64,000 nt of DNA, from NCBI RefSeq assembly GCF_026153515.1, contig NZ_CP110644.1, positions 3,315,501 to 3,379,500 of the forward strand. Reading direction: 5' to 3'. Below are positions 42,362 through 51,704 of the stretch, one piece after another. The DNA comes from Pseudomonas sp. KU26590 (lineage in GTDB: Bacteria > Pseudomonadota > Gammaproteobacteria > Pseudomonadales > Pseudomonadaceae). The number at the start of each line of letters is the position of its first letter. The stretch's first letter is position 1. The position numbers were made by a program, and so were the translations under genes. The notes under the pieces are model-generated. The model did no database searches. It saw only the letters and a list, made by a program, of their open reading frames with translations, and was not told the DNA's origin.

Positions 42362-43108
42362 ATGCCATTTTCAGACTACAAGACCGCACTGGTGACCGGC
42401 GCTTCTTCGGGCATCGGTGCCGCCACGGTCGAGCGCCTTTGCCGCGAAGGCATCACCGTGCACGCGGTCGCCCGCAATGCCGAGAACCTCGCCGCGCTGG
42501 CTGCCCGCACGGGCTGCATTCCCCACGCAGTGGACGTGGCTGACCTGGCGGGCATTACGGCGCTGACCGACGGGCTGGACATTGACATTCTGGTGAACAA
42601 CGCCGGGGTCGATCGCCCTGGCTCGATTCTCAATGCCGACGCGGAGGGCATCGACGCCCTGATCGACGTCAACCTGCGCGCGGTGCTGCACCTGACCCGG
42701 TTGCTGGTGCCCGGCATGGTCAGCCGTGACCGCGGCCATGTGATCAACATCAGCTCGATCGCGGCCGCCTACAACTTTGGCGGCAACTCGACCTATCACG
42801 CGACCAAGGCGGCCGTCAGCATGCTCTCGCGCAACCTGCGCATCGATGTGTTCGGCAAGCGCGTACGGGTGACTGAAATCTGCCCTGGCCGCGTGGCGAC
42901 GGACATCTTTGCCCACGTCCACGGCAACCCGGAAGAAAGCCACAAGAAGTACATCGAAGGCTTCGAATTGCCGGTGGCTGCCGACATTGCCGACGCCATC
43001 GCCTTTGCCATTGCGGCGCCGGTGTCGATGAACGTCGGCCACATGGAAATCACCCCGACGCTGCAGGTTCCCGGAGGTCTGCAGACGACGCGCCCGCAGG
43101 GGAATTGA
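42362..43108 (+). CDS. SDR family oxidoreductase (YdfG-like)
   Basis: 248 aa classical SDR. Cofactor motif TGASSGIG (13-20), NNAGVDRPG, active-site Ser in NISSIAAAY and YHATK. The block EICPGRVATDIFAHVHGN and overall size resemble YdfG-type 3-hydroxy acid/serine dehydrogenases. It heads the operon with the amino acid ABC transporter, so it may oxidise a hydroxy or amino acid imported by it. Substrate not determined. Confidence 0.9.
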   Translation: MPFSDYKTALVTGASSGIGAATVERLCREGITVHAVARNAENLAALAARTGCIPHAVDVADLAGITALTDGLDIDILVNNAGVDRPGSILNADAEGIDALIDVNLRAVLHLTRLLVPGMVSRDRGHVINISSIAAAYNFGGNSTYHATKAAVSMLSRNLRIDVFGKRVRVTEICPGRVATDIFAHVHGNPEESHKKYIEGFELPVAADIADAIAFAIAAPVSMNVGHMEITPTLQVPGGLQTTRPQGN

Positions 43109-43204
43109 GGCGGCTGCCGGACAAGAACGGATGCATCCGTCACGCCCCTGGGGGCTCCGGCTTTCGATTGACGCTGCCGCTACAGACTTCCATAGGTGAC
43201 TCCC

Positions 43205-43906
43205 ATGATTAAAGGTTTCGATCTGGGGCCGATTCTGACCGGCGAATATGCCGCACTGATGCTTCAGGGTGCGCTGTTGACCCTCAAGTTGATGCTCTTC
43301 GCCTGGCTGCTGGCCATGAGTCTGGCGTTTTTGCTGGTGGTGGTGCGCCTGACCCACAACAAACTGGCCGAACACCTGGTTGCCGCTTATGTGGCGTACC
43401 ACCGTAATGTCCCGACCCTGGTGCAACTGATGCTCTGGTACTTCGGTGTACCGACGCTCCTGCCCGAAAGCGCCCAGTTCTGGCTGGCCAATTTCAGCAC
43501 TGAATTCATCTTTGCGGTGATCGCTCTGGGTCTGTGCCAGGCAGCGTATTTTGCCGAGGACCTGCGCGCCGGCTTGCGGGCGATTCCCGACGGCCAGACC
43601 GAAGCCTCGCGGGCGCTGGGCATGGGCTATGTGCGTTCGATGCGTTACGTGATCCTGCCCCAAGGCGTGCGCAACTCGCTGCCGTCGTTGATCAACCACA
43701 CCGTGCTGTTGTTCAAGAACACCAGCCTGGCAATGGCCATTGGCGTGGTCGAGTTGACCTACGCCACCCGTGAAGTCGAAAACTACACCTTTCGCACGTT
43801 CGAGTCGTACCTGGTTGCCACGGTCGGCTACCTGGCGGTCTCGCTGGTGCTGATGGGTATCGGGGCGCTGATTGCCCGTCGTTTCGATCTGGCGCGGGCG
43901 AGGTAA
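43205..43906 (+). CDS. Polar amino acid ABC transporter permease 1
   Basis: 233 aa HisMQ-family permease with about five membrane helices and the EAA loop (EASRALGMGYVRSMRYVILP). ATG 43205 was preferred to GTG 43196 because AGGTGA sits at the right distance. The second permease begins 6 bp after its stop. Confidence 0.9.
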   Translation: MIKGFDLGPILTGEYAALMLQGALLTLKLMLFAWLLAMSLAFLLVVVRLTHNKLAEHLVAAYVAYHRNVPTLVQLMLWYFGVPTLLPESAQFWLANFSTEFIFAVIALGLCQAAYFAEDLRAGLRAIPDGQTEASRALGMGYVRSMRYVILPQGVRNSLPSLINHTVLLFKNTSLAMAIGVVELTYATREVENYTFRTFESYLVATVGYLAVSLVLMGIGALIARRFDLARAR

Positions 43907-43912
43907 TCCCAC

Positions 43913-44671
43913 ATGTTTGATGTCTTTACTATTCTGCGCGGCAACTGGGAACTGCTGTTGATCGGCCAGTACCCGAGCGGGCCGATGGGCGGGCTGGTCA
44001 ACACCCTGGTGCTGTCAGCGCTGGCGCTGGTGATCGCCTTTCCGCTGAGCATTCTGCTGGCCATGGCGCGAATTTCGCCGTTCCGCGCACTGCGCTACCC
44101 GGCGTTTGTCTGGGTGTATGTGCTGCGCGGTATCCCGCTGTTGCTGGTGATCTTCTGGACCTACTTTCTGGTGCCGGTACTGATCGGCCATAACATCAGC
44201 GCCTTCACCACCATGCTGTGCACGCTGGTGATTTACCAGAGCGCCTACCTCAGCGAAATCGTGCGGGGCGGGATACAGGCGCTGCCCGGTGGTCAGTACG
44301 AGGCCGCAAGGGCGCTGGGCATGGGCTACTGGCGGGGGATGAGTTATGTAATCCTGCCGCAAGCGCTTTATAACGCCTTGCCGAGCCTGATCAGCCAGTT
44401 CGTGTCGATCATCAAGGAAACCACGCTGGGCTACATCATCAACCTGCAGGAGCTGACCTTCTCGGCCAATCAGGTCAACAACCAGCTGCTGACCAAACCG
44501 TTCCAGGTCTATTTCATTCTGGCGATCAGCTACTTCTGCATCTGCTACAGCCTGACCCGGCTGGCCAGCGCCGTGGAACATCGCATCGAGCGCAAGCGCA
44601 AGGGCGATAACGGCAGAGCGTCGGCCGCCAAGGCCATTCCCGAACTCGTTTCCACCGATCTGCCCAGGTAA
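43913..44671 (+). CDS. Polar amino acid ABC transporter permease 2
   Basis: 252 aa HisMQ-family permease. N-terminal leader of ~25 residues, then membrane helices and the EAA loop ([20 protein letters not shown]). The C-terminal tail after the last helix is basic ([10 protein letters not shown]). It forms the heteromeric pore with permease 1 and lies 5 bp before the ATPase gene. Confidence 0.9.
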   Translation: MFDVFTILRGNWELLLIGQYPSGPMGGLVNTLVLSALALVIAFPLSILLAMARISPFRALRYPAFVWVYVLRGIPLLLVIFWTYFLVPVLIGHNISAFTTMLCTLVIYQSAYLSEIVRGGIQALPGGQYEAARALGMGYWRGMSYVILPQALYNALPSLISQFVSIIKETTLGYIINLQELTFSANQVNNQLLTKPFQVYFILAISYFCICYSLTRLASAVEHRIERKRKGDNGRASAAKAIPELVSTDLPR

Positions 44672-44676
44672 TCGCC

Positions 44677-45414
44677 ATGAAACCCATGATCACGTTTTCC
44701 AACATCGACAAGTGGTACGGCGAGTACCGTGCCCTGACCACCATCAACGCGGAAATCTCCAAGGGTGAAGTGGTGGTGGTCTGCGGACCCTCCGGCTCGG
44801 GCAAATCGACGCTGATCCGCACCGTCAATCGCCTCGAGGCCATTCAGGGCGGACAGATTCTGTTCGAGGGCCATGACATTCACGGCACGGATGCCAACGT
44901 CAATCGCCTGCGCAGCCGCATCGGCTTCGTGTTCCAGAGTTTCAATCTGTTCCCGCACTTGTCGGTGCTCGACAACGTCGTGCTGTCGCCGACCAAGGTC
45001 AAGGGCATCAAGGGCTCGGCAGCGAAGAAGCAGGCGATGGAGCTGCTGGACCGTGTCGGCATGGCGCACAAGGCCGCTGCCTACCCCGGGCAGTTGTCGG
45101 GCGGTCAGCAGCAGCGTGTGGCCATCGCCCGGGCGCTGGCCATGGAGCCGCCGGTGATGCTGTTCGACGAACCCACCAGCGCCCTTGACCCGGAAATGGT
45201 CGGTGAAGTGCTCAGCGTGATGCGCGGTCTTGCGAAGGAGGGCATGACCATGATGTGCGTGACCCACGAAATGAACTTCGCTCGCGAAGTGGCCGACACC
45301 ATCTGGTTCATGGACGCCGGACAGATTCTCGAGAAAGCCACGCCACAGGTGTTTTTCAGCGAGCCCGCGCACCCTCGCGCTCAACGTTTCATCAGCGATC
45401 TACGTTCTCATTGA
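44677..45414 (+). CDS. Polar amino acid ABC transporter ATP-binding protein (GlnQ-like)
   Basis: 245 aa. Walker [11 protein letters not shown]-loop [12 protein letters not shown], signature [16 protein letters not shown], Walker [14 protein letters not shown] and H-loop VTHEM are all intact. GlnQ/HisP type. It powers the two permeases directly upstream. Confidence 0.94.
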   Translation: MKPMITFSNIDKWYGEYRALTTINAEISKGEVVVVCGPSGSGKSTLIRTVNRLEAIQGGQILFEGHDIHGTDANVNRLRSRIGFVFQSFNLFPHLSVLDNVVLSPTKVKGIKGSAAKKQAMELLDRVGMAHKAAAYPGQLSGGQQQRVAIARALAMEPPVMLFDEPTSALDPEMVGEVLSVMRGLAKEGMTMMCVTHEMNFAREVADTIWFMDAGQILEKATPQVFFSEPAHPRAQRFISDLRSH

Positions 45415-45502
45415 GGCGCCGTCAGAGCCGCCCACGACCCTTGCGCGGTGTACCCGCGCGCTCAGGCTGCCGCCCACACCACACACTTTTGAGGATGGAT
45501 GC

Positions 45503-46336
45503 ATGCGAATCAAATCGGCCTGTCTGGCCCTGATCGTCACCCCGGTAATCGCCATGGCGGCTCACGCCGATCAATGGGCAGATATCCAGGCAAAACAAAC
45601 CCTCAGCTGCGGCGTTTACTCCGATGTCCCGCCGTTCTCGTCGCCCAATCCACAGACCCGCGTGCTTGAAGGCATGGACGTCGACTTGTGCACCACGCTG
45701 GCAAAGCACCTGGGCGTGAAGGTTGAACTCAAGCCGCTGTCGGGCGAAGCACGGGTGCCGGAAGTGAAGATGGGCCGCGTCGATGTGGTCATCGCCAACC
45801 TGGCGTACACCAAGACCCGCGCCCAGCAGATCCAGTTCAGCGACCCTTACTACGTGGCCAAGGAAATGCTCGTGGTCAAGAAGCCGCTGGCGGACCAGCC
45901 GCGTTCGTACTTTGAAGGCAAGCGCATCAGCGCCACCAAGGGCTCGACCTCCGAGCAGTCGATTCGCATGGCCAAGGCCACCCCGGTGACGTTCCAGGAC
46001 ACCGGTTCGGCGTACCTTGCGGTGCAGCAGAACAAGGTGCTGGGCGTGGTCACCAATGCCATGTCGGCGGCCAAACTGGTGGCTCAGGCCGGGGCCGGCG
46101 GTGTCGAGCTGGGTATCGTCAAAGAGCCAATGGCGCTTGAACCGGTGAGCGTCGGCATGCGCCTGGACGAGCCCGTCATGCTGGCGAAGGTCAACGACGC
46201 GCTGATGGCCATGGAAACCGCTGGCGAGATCGACCAGATCTGGGCCAAGTGGATCGGGCCCAACACCGAATACAAGATGGTGCGTGAAGAGAAAGTGCAG
46301 AAGCTCAGCGCCCTGAAATTCGAACCCCTTGAATGA
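45503..46336 (+). CDS. Amino acid ABC transporter substrate-binding protein, family 3
   Basis: 277 aa with a signal peptide cleaved after ~23 residues (MRIKSACLALIVTPVIAMAAHA). The type-3 core is clear: LEGMDVDLCTTLAKHLGVKV, VDVVIANLAYTKTRAQQIQFS, SATKGSTSEQSI. It recognises the ligand for the ABC genes directly upstream, possibly pyroglutamate or another lactam-derived amino acid given the island; this is inference. Confidence 0.92.
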   Translation: MRIKSACLALIVTPVIAMAAHADQWADIQAKQTLSCGVYSDVPPFSSPNPQTRVLEGMDVDLCTTLAKHLGVKVELKPLSGEARVPEVKMGRVDVVIANLAYTKTRAQQIQFSDPYYVAKEMLVVKKPLADQPRSYFEGKRISATKGSTSEQSIRMAKATPVTFQDTGSAYLAVQQNKVLGVVTNAMSAAKLVAQAGAGGVELGIVKEPMALEPVSVGMRLDEPVMLAKVNDALMAMETAGEIDQIWAKWIGPNTEYKMVREEKVQKLSALKFEPLE

Positions 46337-46385
46337 CCACCCGACGGCGGGCCGGTTTTATCCATGAATCCACGGAGAATGCGCA

Positions 46386-46655
46386 ATGAAACGATTGATC
46401 GCTGTTGCTGCGCTGATGGCGACAGGCAGTGTGATGGCCGCTGAGGACGTGTGCTCTCTGCAATTGCAGAAACTCACTGATCAAGCGGCGATTACCAAGC
46501 CTTCATCCGTCACCGGGCCATCGTCCGAGGTCAATACGTTGATCGCCGAGGCCAAGGCCTACAAGGCCAAGGGAGACCTGGACAACTGCGCCCGCAGCGG
46601 TCAGAAGGCCCTCACCCTGATCAAGCAGACCTCGGGCGGCTCGGCCACGCAATAA
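46386..46655 (+). CDS. Small exported hypothetical protein
   Basis: 89 aa. Signal peptide MKRLIAVAALMATGSVMAAE, then a soluble helical domain with two cysteines (EDVCSLQ and LDNCARSGQ) that could form a disulfide, and a TPR-like AKAYKAKGDLDNCARSGQKA stretch. GGAGA lies before the ATG. It lies 49 bp after the binding-protein gene and is followed by a terminator, so it ends the ABC operon. Function unknown. Confidence 0.75.
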   Translation: MKRLIAVAALMATGSVMAAEDVCSLQLQKLTDQAAITKPSSVTGPSSEVNTLIAEAKAYKAKGDLDNCARSGQKALTLIKQTSGGSATQ

Positions 46656-46680
46656 GTGCCCACGCTTGCCCGTCATACCG

Positions 46681-46707
46681 AGGCCCGGCCGTCATGCCGG
46701 GCCTTTG
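46681..46707 (+). terminator. Terminator of the SDR-ABC transporter operon
   Basis: AGGCCCGGC-CGTCAT-GCCGGGCCT, a 9-bp stem followed by TTTG, 25 bp past the stop of the small exported protein. Confidence 0.82.
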
Positions 46708-46843
46708 TGCGTCTGCTATCCGCGCCCCGGGAATGGGGGCCATCCATTTACGTTATGTATCCACAGTAAAGCGCTATTGGAGCCCGGCGGCCGTTTGCTT
46801 TTAAGCTTCTTTTGCCACCCCGATCCCGCAACCACGAAGACTG

Positions 46844-48052
46844 ATGACAATGCCTGCTATCGCTGATCGCTTGAAGAACGTTTCCGTTTCCGCGTCCGTG
46901 GCCATGACCCAGAAAGCCCGTGACCTGGCCGCTCAAGGCATCAAGGTCATTGGCTTGTCGACCGGCGAGCCCGACTTTCCTACGCCCGAACACGCCATCG
47001 AAGCCGCGTATGCGGCGGCCCGTGCCGGCGACACCAAATACCCGCCCACCGACGGTACGCCGGCGCTGCGAGCGGCGATTCAGCGCAAATTCAAGCGCGA
47101 CAACAATCTCGACTACGACGTCACCCGGATTCTCACTGCGGGCGGCGGCAAGCAGATCATTTTCAATGCCATGCTGGCGACCATCAACCCGGGCGATGAA
47201 GTGTTGATTCCCACGCCGGCGTGGATCAGCTACGCCGACATCGTCAAGTTTGCCGGCGGTGTGCCGGTGCCGGTCAACTGCACGCAGGCCAATCACTTCA
47301 AACTGCGTCCCGAAGACCTCGAAGCGGCCATCACCCCGAAGACCAAGTGGCTGCTGCTCAACTACCCGAGCAATCCGACGGGTTCGGCGTGCTCGCGGGC
47401 CGAGATGGCCGCAATCGCTGACGTGATGCTGCGCCATGAGCACGTGTGGATCATGACCGACGACATGTACGAGCACCTGATCTACGACGATTTCGAGTTC
47501 TGCACCATCGCTGACGTCGAGCCGCGCCTGTTTGATCGTGTGTTGACCGTCAACGGTGTCTCCAAGGCGTATGCCATGACCGGTTGGCGCATGGGCTTCT
47601 GCGGTGGCCCGGCGGATCTGGTCAAGGCGATGAGCAACGTCAACACCCAGAACAGCGGGGGGATCTGCACCCTGACCCAGGCGGCGGCGATTGCCGTGCT
47701 CGATGGCCCTCAGGATTTGCTCAAGGAGCGCGCGACGATCTATCAGCAGCGCCGCGATTTCGTCCTCGGGCGGCTGGCGGATATTCCCGGGCTGCAATGC
47801 CACAAGCCTGAGGGTGCGTTCTACCTGTTTCCGAACATGTCCGAGCTGATCGGGCGGACCTCGCGCGGCGGACGCCGGATCGGCAGCGACACCGATTTCG
47901 TCATGGCCTTGATGGAAGAGCATCACGTGACCACGGTGCAGGGCGCGGCCTATGGCATGAGTCCGTACTTTCGCCTGTCCTATGCCACCAGCCTCGACGT
48001 GCTCGGCGAAGGCTGTGATCGCATCGCCGAGTTCTGTGCAGGTCTGAAGTGA
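46844..48052 (+). CDS. PLP-dependent aminotransferase (aspartate aminotransferase family)
   Basis: 402 aa class I aminotransferase. TKYPPTDGTPALR, NPTG at 177-180, the Asp/Tyr pair in TDDMYEHLIYD, and the PLP lysine K241 in NGVSKAYAMTGWRMG fit the Ib aspartate aminotransferase subgroup. It is transcribed alone, after a terminator and before a convergent pxpBC. It may remove the amino group from glutamate or another amino acid released by the 5-oxoprolinase-like system. ATG 46844 and ATG 46850 are both possible. Confidence 0.92.
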   Translation: MTMPAIADRLKNVSVSASVAMTQKARDLAAQGIKVIGLSTGEPDFPTPEHAIEAAYAAARAGDTKYPPTDGTPALRAAIQRKFKRDNNLDYDVTRILTAGGGKQIIFNAMLATINPGDEVLIPTPAWISYADIVKFAGGVPVPVNCTQANHFKLRPEDLEAAITPKTKWLLLNYPSNPTGSACSRAEMAAIADVMLRHEHVWIMTDDMYEHLIYDDFEFCTIADVEPRLFDRVLTVNGVSKAYAMTGWRMGFCGGPADLVKAMSNVNTQNSGGICTLTQAAAIAVLDGPQDLLKERATIYQQRRDFVLGRLADIPGLQCHKPEGAFYLFPNMSELIGRTSRGGRRIGSDTDFVMALMEEHHVTTVQGAAYGMSPYFRLSYATSLDVLGEGCDRIAEFCAGLK

Positions 48053-48066
48053 TTTGATTTGATTTA

Positions 48067-48111
48067 GCTTGCCAGTGATGGGGCCCGCGAAGGCCCTGTT
48101 GCCGGCAAGCC
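48067..48111. repeat. REP-like hairpin between convergent genes
   Basis: GCTTGCC and GGCAAGC arms with inner GGGGCC/GGCCC pairing form a long imperfect hairpin in the 68-bp convergent gap. The sequence is of a different REP class from the arrays at 12845 and 15660. It may act as a bidirectional terminator. Confidence 0.7.
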
Positions 48112-48120
48112 CGCCTGCGA

Positions 48121-49098
48121 TCAGCGCAAGGCCAGCGCCTGCAGCATCTGTCCCACCGCCTGCAAATACCCTTCAAGCGCCTCTTCGGCCGCGATTGCAT
48201 CCCGGGTGTCCGCCTTGACCAGACGAATCCTGCTGCCGATCGGTGCCTGCCCCAACCGCCACAGGTCCGCCTCGATGATCCCGGCGATCTTCGGATACCC
48301 GCCGGCGGTGTTGGCATCGCTCATCTGAATGATCGGCTCGCCCGCGGGCGGTACCTGGACGATACCCGGGACCAGGCCATACGAGCGCATCTCGACCACG
48401 GTTTCCGGCTGGATCGCCAGACCTGACAGGCGATAGCCGGTGCGGTTGCTTTGCGCCGAGATCTTCCAGCTCTGCGCCCAGAAGCGCTCGGCATCGGCCT
48501 TGAACAGCGCGTATTCACCCGCCGGAATCGCGCGCAGCAGCAGCGTCCCGTCGGCATCTACCGGGAAGTGTTCCCGCACAGCCTGGTTCGGCGGCGTTAC
48601 CCCAAAGCCTGAGATGGGCAGCACTGGCTGAGGCCCGTCGACCACGGCCAAGGTGTCGCCGGTCGCCAGGGTCCGGCCTTCGTGGCCGCCGAAATTGCCG
48701 CGCAGCGACGTACTGCGCGAGCCCATCAGCACCGGCACGTCGATACCGCCGCTGACACACAGGTAGCCACGGGCGCCACCCTTGGGGAAACTGAGCTCCA
48801 GCTCCTGACCGGCCTGCACCGTACACGCCCACCAGGGCAGCAAGGGTTGGCCATCCAGGCGCGCCTTGCAGTCGGCACCCGTCAGCGCGATTGCCAGGGT
48901 GCGGTTAAAGCGCACCTTGAAGGGAAAGGTCTGGATTTCGATGGCGGCGCAATTGCCGTCGTTGCCGAGCATCAAGTTGCCGACACGCAGGGCGACCGGG
49001 TCCATGGCGCCGGCGGTTGCGACGCCGATATTGCGATAACCGCGCCGCCCGAGGTCCTGGACACTGTTGAGGGGCCCGCTGGCGATAATCTCGATCAC
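48121..49098 (-). CDS. pxpC: 5-oxoprolinase subunit C (AHS2/KipA, urea-carboxylase-like)
   Basis: 325 aa. N-terminal IEIIASGPLNSVQDLGRRGYRNIGV, PVALRVGNLMLGN and late DANTAGGYPKIAGIIEADLW blocks are diagnostic of the AHS2 family (PxpC/KipA, also a domain of urea carboxylase). It starts 4 bp before the end of PxpB and works with it. Together with the biotin carboxylase and BCCP encoded in the same island it could form a split urea-carboxylase-like enzyme. Confidence 0.92.
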   Translation of the reverse strand: MIEIIASGPLNSVQDLGRRGYRNIGVATAGAMDPVALRVGNLMLGNDGNCAAIEIQTFPFKVRFNRTLAIALTGADCKARLDGQPLLPWWACTVQAGQELELSFPKGGARGYLCVSGGIDVPVLMGSRSTSLRGNFGGHEGRTLATGDTLAVVDGPQPVLPISGFGVTPPNQAVREHFPVDADGTLLLRAIPAGEYALFKADAERFWAQSWKISAQSNRTGYRLSGLAIQPETVVEMRSYGLVPGIVQVPPAGEPIIQMSDANTAGGYPKIAGIIEADLWRLGQAPIGSRIRLVKADTRDAIAAEEALEGYLQAVGQMLQALALR

Positions 49099-49805
49099 AG
49101 TTCAATCCTTTCAGGCAAAAAGCGCACGGTGTCACCCGGTGCGAGGGTGGCGGGAACGCTGGCATAGGGATCGAACATCGCCATTTCGGCGCTGCCCAGC
49201 GCGTTCCAGCCATTCGGGCCGTCGAGTACCGAAAGCCCCGATTGCATGCCACCAATGGTGACCATGCCCTTGCGCATGTTCAGCGAAGGGACCTTCTTGC
49301 GTGGCATGTAGATCGCCGGGTCGAGGCCCGCCAGATAGCCGAAGCCCGGCGCGCTGGCGACCGCAAACACGGTATAGATCGCTTGATGATGACGACGGAT
49401 CACCTCGGCGGCCGGCAGGCCGGAGAAGTCGCAGATGGCTGGCAGGTCGATGGCGTGCTCGCCCCCGTAGCAGGTCGGAATCTCGATCAGCCGGCCGGGT
49501 CGGTCGAGCTCCCGCGCCAGGCTCCAGGCCTCGTGGAGTTGTTCGATGATTCGGTCCGGTGCCGCAGGCGTGTGCTTGAGCACCACCAGCAGATTGGTCA
49601 TGCCCGGTACCAGCTCTTCGATATCGTCGTCATGCTGCAGCGCGTTGCTCAAGGCCCAGATGCGCCGTTGCGCGGCCAGATCGAAATCACCCGGGGCATC
49701 GATGAGAAAGGCGCGGCTGCCGATCATCGAGACCTTGGCGGGCAGGGGGGTCAAAAGCAGCGCGGGGGCAGGGGAGGCACCGAGCGGCTGCGAACTGCTG
49801 TTCAT
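49095..49805 (-). CDS. pxpB: 5-oxoprolinase subunit B (AHS1/KipI)
   Basis: 236 aa, AHS1 family. DDIEELVPGMTNLLVVL, EIPTCYGGEHAIDL and FGYLAGLDPAIYMPRKK are the typical PxpB/KipI signatures. Its 3' end overlaps pxpC by 4 bp (ATGA). Only 43 bp separate it from the stop of the MFS gene upstream, so MFS-pxpB-pxpC is probably one transcript from the NAC-like promoter at 51501. Confidence 0.92.
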   Translation of the reverse strand: MNSSSQPLGASPAPALLLTPLPAKVSMIGSRAFLIDAPGDFDLAAQRRIWALSNALQHDDDIEELVPGMTNLLVVLKHTPAAPDRIIEQLHEAWSLARELDRPGRLIEIPTCYGGEHAIDLPAICDFSGLPAAEVIRRHHQAIYTVFAVASAPGFGYLAGLDPAIYMPRKKVPSLNMRKGMVTIGGMQSGLSVLDGPNGWNALGSAEMAMFDPYASVPATLAPGDTVRFLPERIEL

Positions 49806-49848
49806 GATGAAATTCCTGTAGCGCAGGGAGATAAGGAAAGGGTCGGTT

Positions 49849-51387
49849 TCATGACTTGGCGCCTGCCGCCTGACCTGGAGCGGGCATCAGTTGCACCGTG
49901 GGCAGCCGCCTTAGCAACCACAGCGCCACGACGGTCAGCACGGCGCAGGTGGCCAAACCCATGGACATGGCCTCGACCAACGCTGTGCGTCCGAGCGTCA
50001 GCAGTGCCGGGTTCAGCGCACTGGCACCCCGGGACAGCACTTGCGGATCACTCAGCAGCGCCAGGGCCTGAGGCTGGCCGGCCTGGGTGAGCAAGCGGCC
50101 GAGGTGCCAGGCATAAAGCACATTCACCAGGGCACCCATACACGCCGTGCCCAGCAGGCCGCCGACCAGTCGCAGCGATTGCTGCAGGGCGGTGGCGATA
50201 CCCAGGTACTGACGCTGCACCAGGGTCTGGGTGAACACCGACAGGTTGAGAAAGATAAAACCCAGGCCCAGGCCCGCCAGCAGGATCAACCCCAGCAGGG
50301 TGTTGAACCCGGCGCTCGGGCCGACCAGCGCCAGGCCAAGGCAGGCGCAACCCAGCGTGGCGAAGCCGGCCTGGGGCAGGCGATTGGGATTGCGCAAGCG
50401 AGTCATCACTCGGCTGTTGACGATTGCCCCCAAGGTAATGCTTAACGCCAGTGGCGTAATCAGGACGCCGGCCTGTTGCGGTGAATAGCCATAGCCCCCC
50501 TGTAGAAGCAGCGGCAGATAGAACAGCAGCGTGAACATCACCGCGCCTGCCAGCAGTGCGAGGATGAACAGCACCCGCATGCTCTGATCGGCAAACAACG
50601 GACCGGGCAGCAGGGGCGCCGCACTGCGTCGCTCCTGAAACCATAACGCCGTGAAGGCCGCCAGGCTGATAAAGCCCAGCGCAGTGCACACCGCCATGCT
50701 GGAATGACCCAGCCATTCGACGAACAATTGCAGCGCACCCAGGCCCAGCGCGATCAGTGCCGCCCCGGTCCAGTCCATGCGAATCGCCCCGGTGGCGGCC
50801 GTCCGGTACCAAGGCAGGTGGCGCCAGGCGAAATACAACGCCAGCGCCCCCAGTGGCAGGTTCAGCCAGAACACCGAGCGCCAGCCAAAATGCGCGGTCA
50901 TGAAACCACCCAGCCCTGGTCCGATGGCGTTGACCACGCTGAACAGCGCGCTGAGCATGATCTGCCAGCGCAGGCGTTGACGGGTGTCGGGAAACAGCTC
51001 GGGAACGCAGGCGAACGCCGTGCCGACCAGCATGCCGCCGCCGATGCCTTGCAGCGCGCGTCCGGCCACCAGCGCGACCATCCCGTTGGCCAGCGCACAC
51101 AGCACGGAGGCGAAGATAAAGATCAGCGTGGCGGCAATGACGAAAGGCTTGCGCCCGTAGTAATCACCCAGGCGGCCAAAGATCGGAATGGTCACGATCG
51201 AGGTCAGCAGGTAGCCGGTCGCCACCCAGGCGTACAGGTCGAAGCCGTTCAGTTCGCTGACGATGGTGGGCAGCGCGTTGCCGATCACGGTCTGGTCGAG
51301 GGCCGACAACATCAGCACCAGCGAGACCCCGAGCATGGCCAGCAGCGCCTGGCGAAACGTCAGCGGTTGAGTTTCGGCGCGGGTCAT
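49849..51387 (-). CDS. MFS transporter, DHA2 (14-TM) family
   Basis: 512 aa with about fourteen membrane helices. Motif A reads GRLGDYYGRKPFVI, and ALDQTVIGNALPTIVSEL is the DHA2 N-terminal signature (motif D1). These are usually proton-driven efflux pumps for drugs or metabolites. It leads the operon with pxpB and pxpC and is divergent from the NAC-like LysR gene, with the third ATA-N9-TAT site in the 317-bp gap. Confidence 0.92.
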   Translation of the reverse strand: MTRAETQPLTFRQALLAMLGVSLVLMLSALDQTVIGNALPTIVSELNGFDLYAWVATGYLLTSIVTIPIFGRLGDYYGRKPFVIAATLIFIFASVLCALANGMVALVAGRALQGIGGGMLVGTAFACVPELFPDTRQRLRWQIMLSALFSVVNAIGPGLGGFMTAHFGWRSVFWLNLPLGALALYFAWRHLPWYRTAATGAIRMDWTGAALIALGLGALQLFVEWLGHSSMAVCTALGFISLAAFTALWFQERRSAAPLLPGPLFADQSMRVLFILALLAGAVMFTLLFYLPLLLQGGYGYSPQQAGVLITPLALSITLGAIVNSRVMTRLRNPNRLPQAGFATLGCACLGLALVGPSAGFNTLLGLILLAGLGLGFIFLNLSVFTQTLVQRQYLGIATALQQSLRLVGGLLGTACMGALVNVLYAWHLGRLLTQAGQPQALALLSDPQVLSRGASALNPALLTLGRTALVEAMSMGLATCAVLTVVALWLLRRLPTVQLMPAPGQAAGAKS

Positions 51388-51500
51388 GGGTGGGTGCTGC
51401 GATGCAAATGACAGGCAGACATGGGGCCGCTCCTCGGGTGTCGGTAGGCTAATTTAAGAGCTGAGGCGCGCAGGCAGAAAGACGTCTTTGTTCTGGACGG

Positions 51501-51515
51501 ATAAGGCCTCCTTAT
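51501..51515 (-). promoter_or_regulatory. NAC-like LysR site 3, upstream of the MFS-pxpBC operon
   Basis: Minus strand ATAAG-GAGGC-CTTAT (ATA-N9-TAT). TCTTTCTGC begins 33 bp further on, and the flank CTTATC..TCCAG...AAAG matches that of site 1. It lies in the divergent gap between the MFS gene and the LysR gene (51388-51704), which holds no other feature apart from a half-site CATAAG near 51609. Confidence 0.72.
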
Positions 51516-51704
51516 GACGCACCATGGGTGCGCAGCTGCACCAATTTGGTGGCAAGGGGGAGCGTGCAGCGCACCCGCTGGATGCGCCGGAGAGTCGGCG
51601 CCTGCCATAAGTAAAGGCGATGACCTGCGCCAGAGCGTGCACTTCGCCGGCTGGCGCGGCTCTTGCTCTGGCAAGCCCATGATCTTATTCAGGGGTGTAA
51701 CCGC

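Noticed and set aside
42371..43912. Long minus-strand frame of 513 codons opposite the SDR and permease genes
   Set aside because: Composition (Gln, His and Arg rich) and lack of a start signal show it to be a shadow of two conserved genes.
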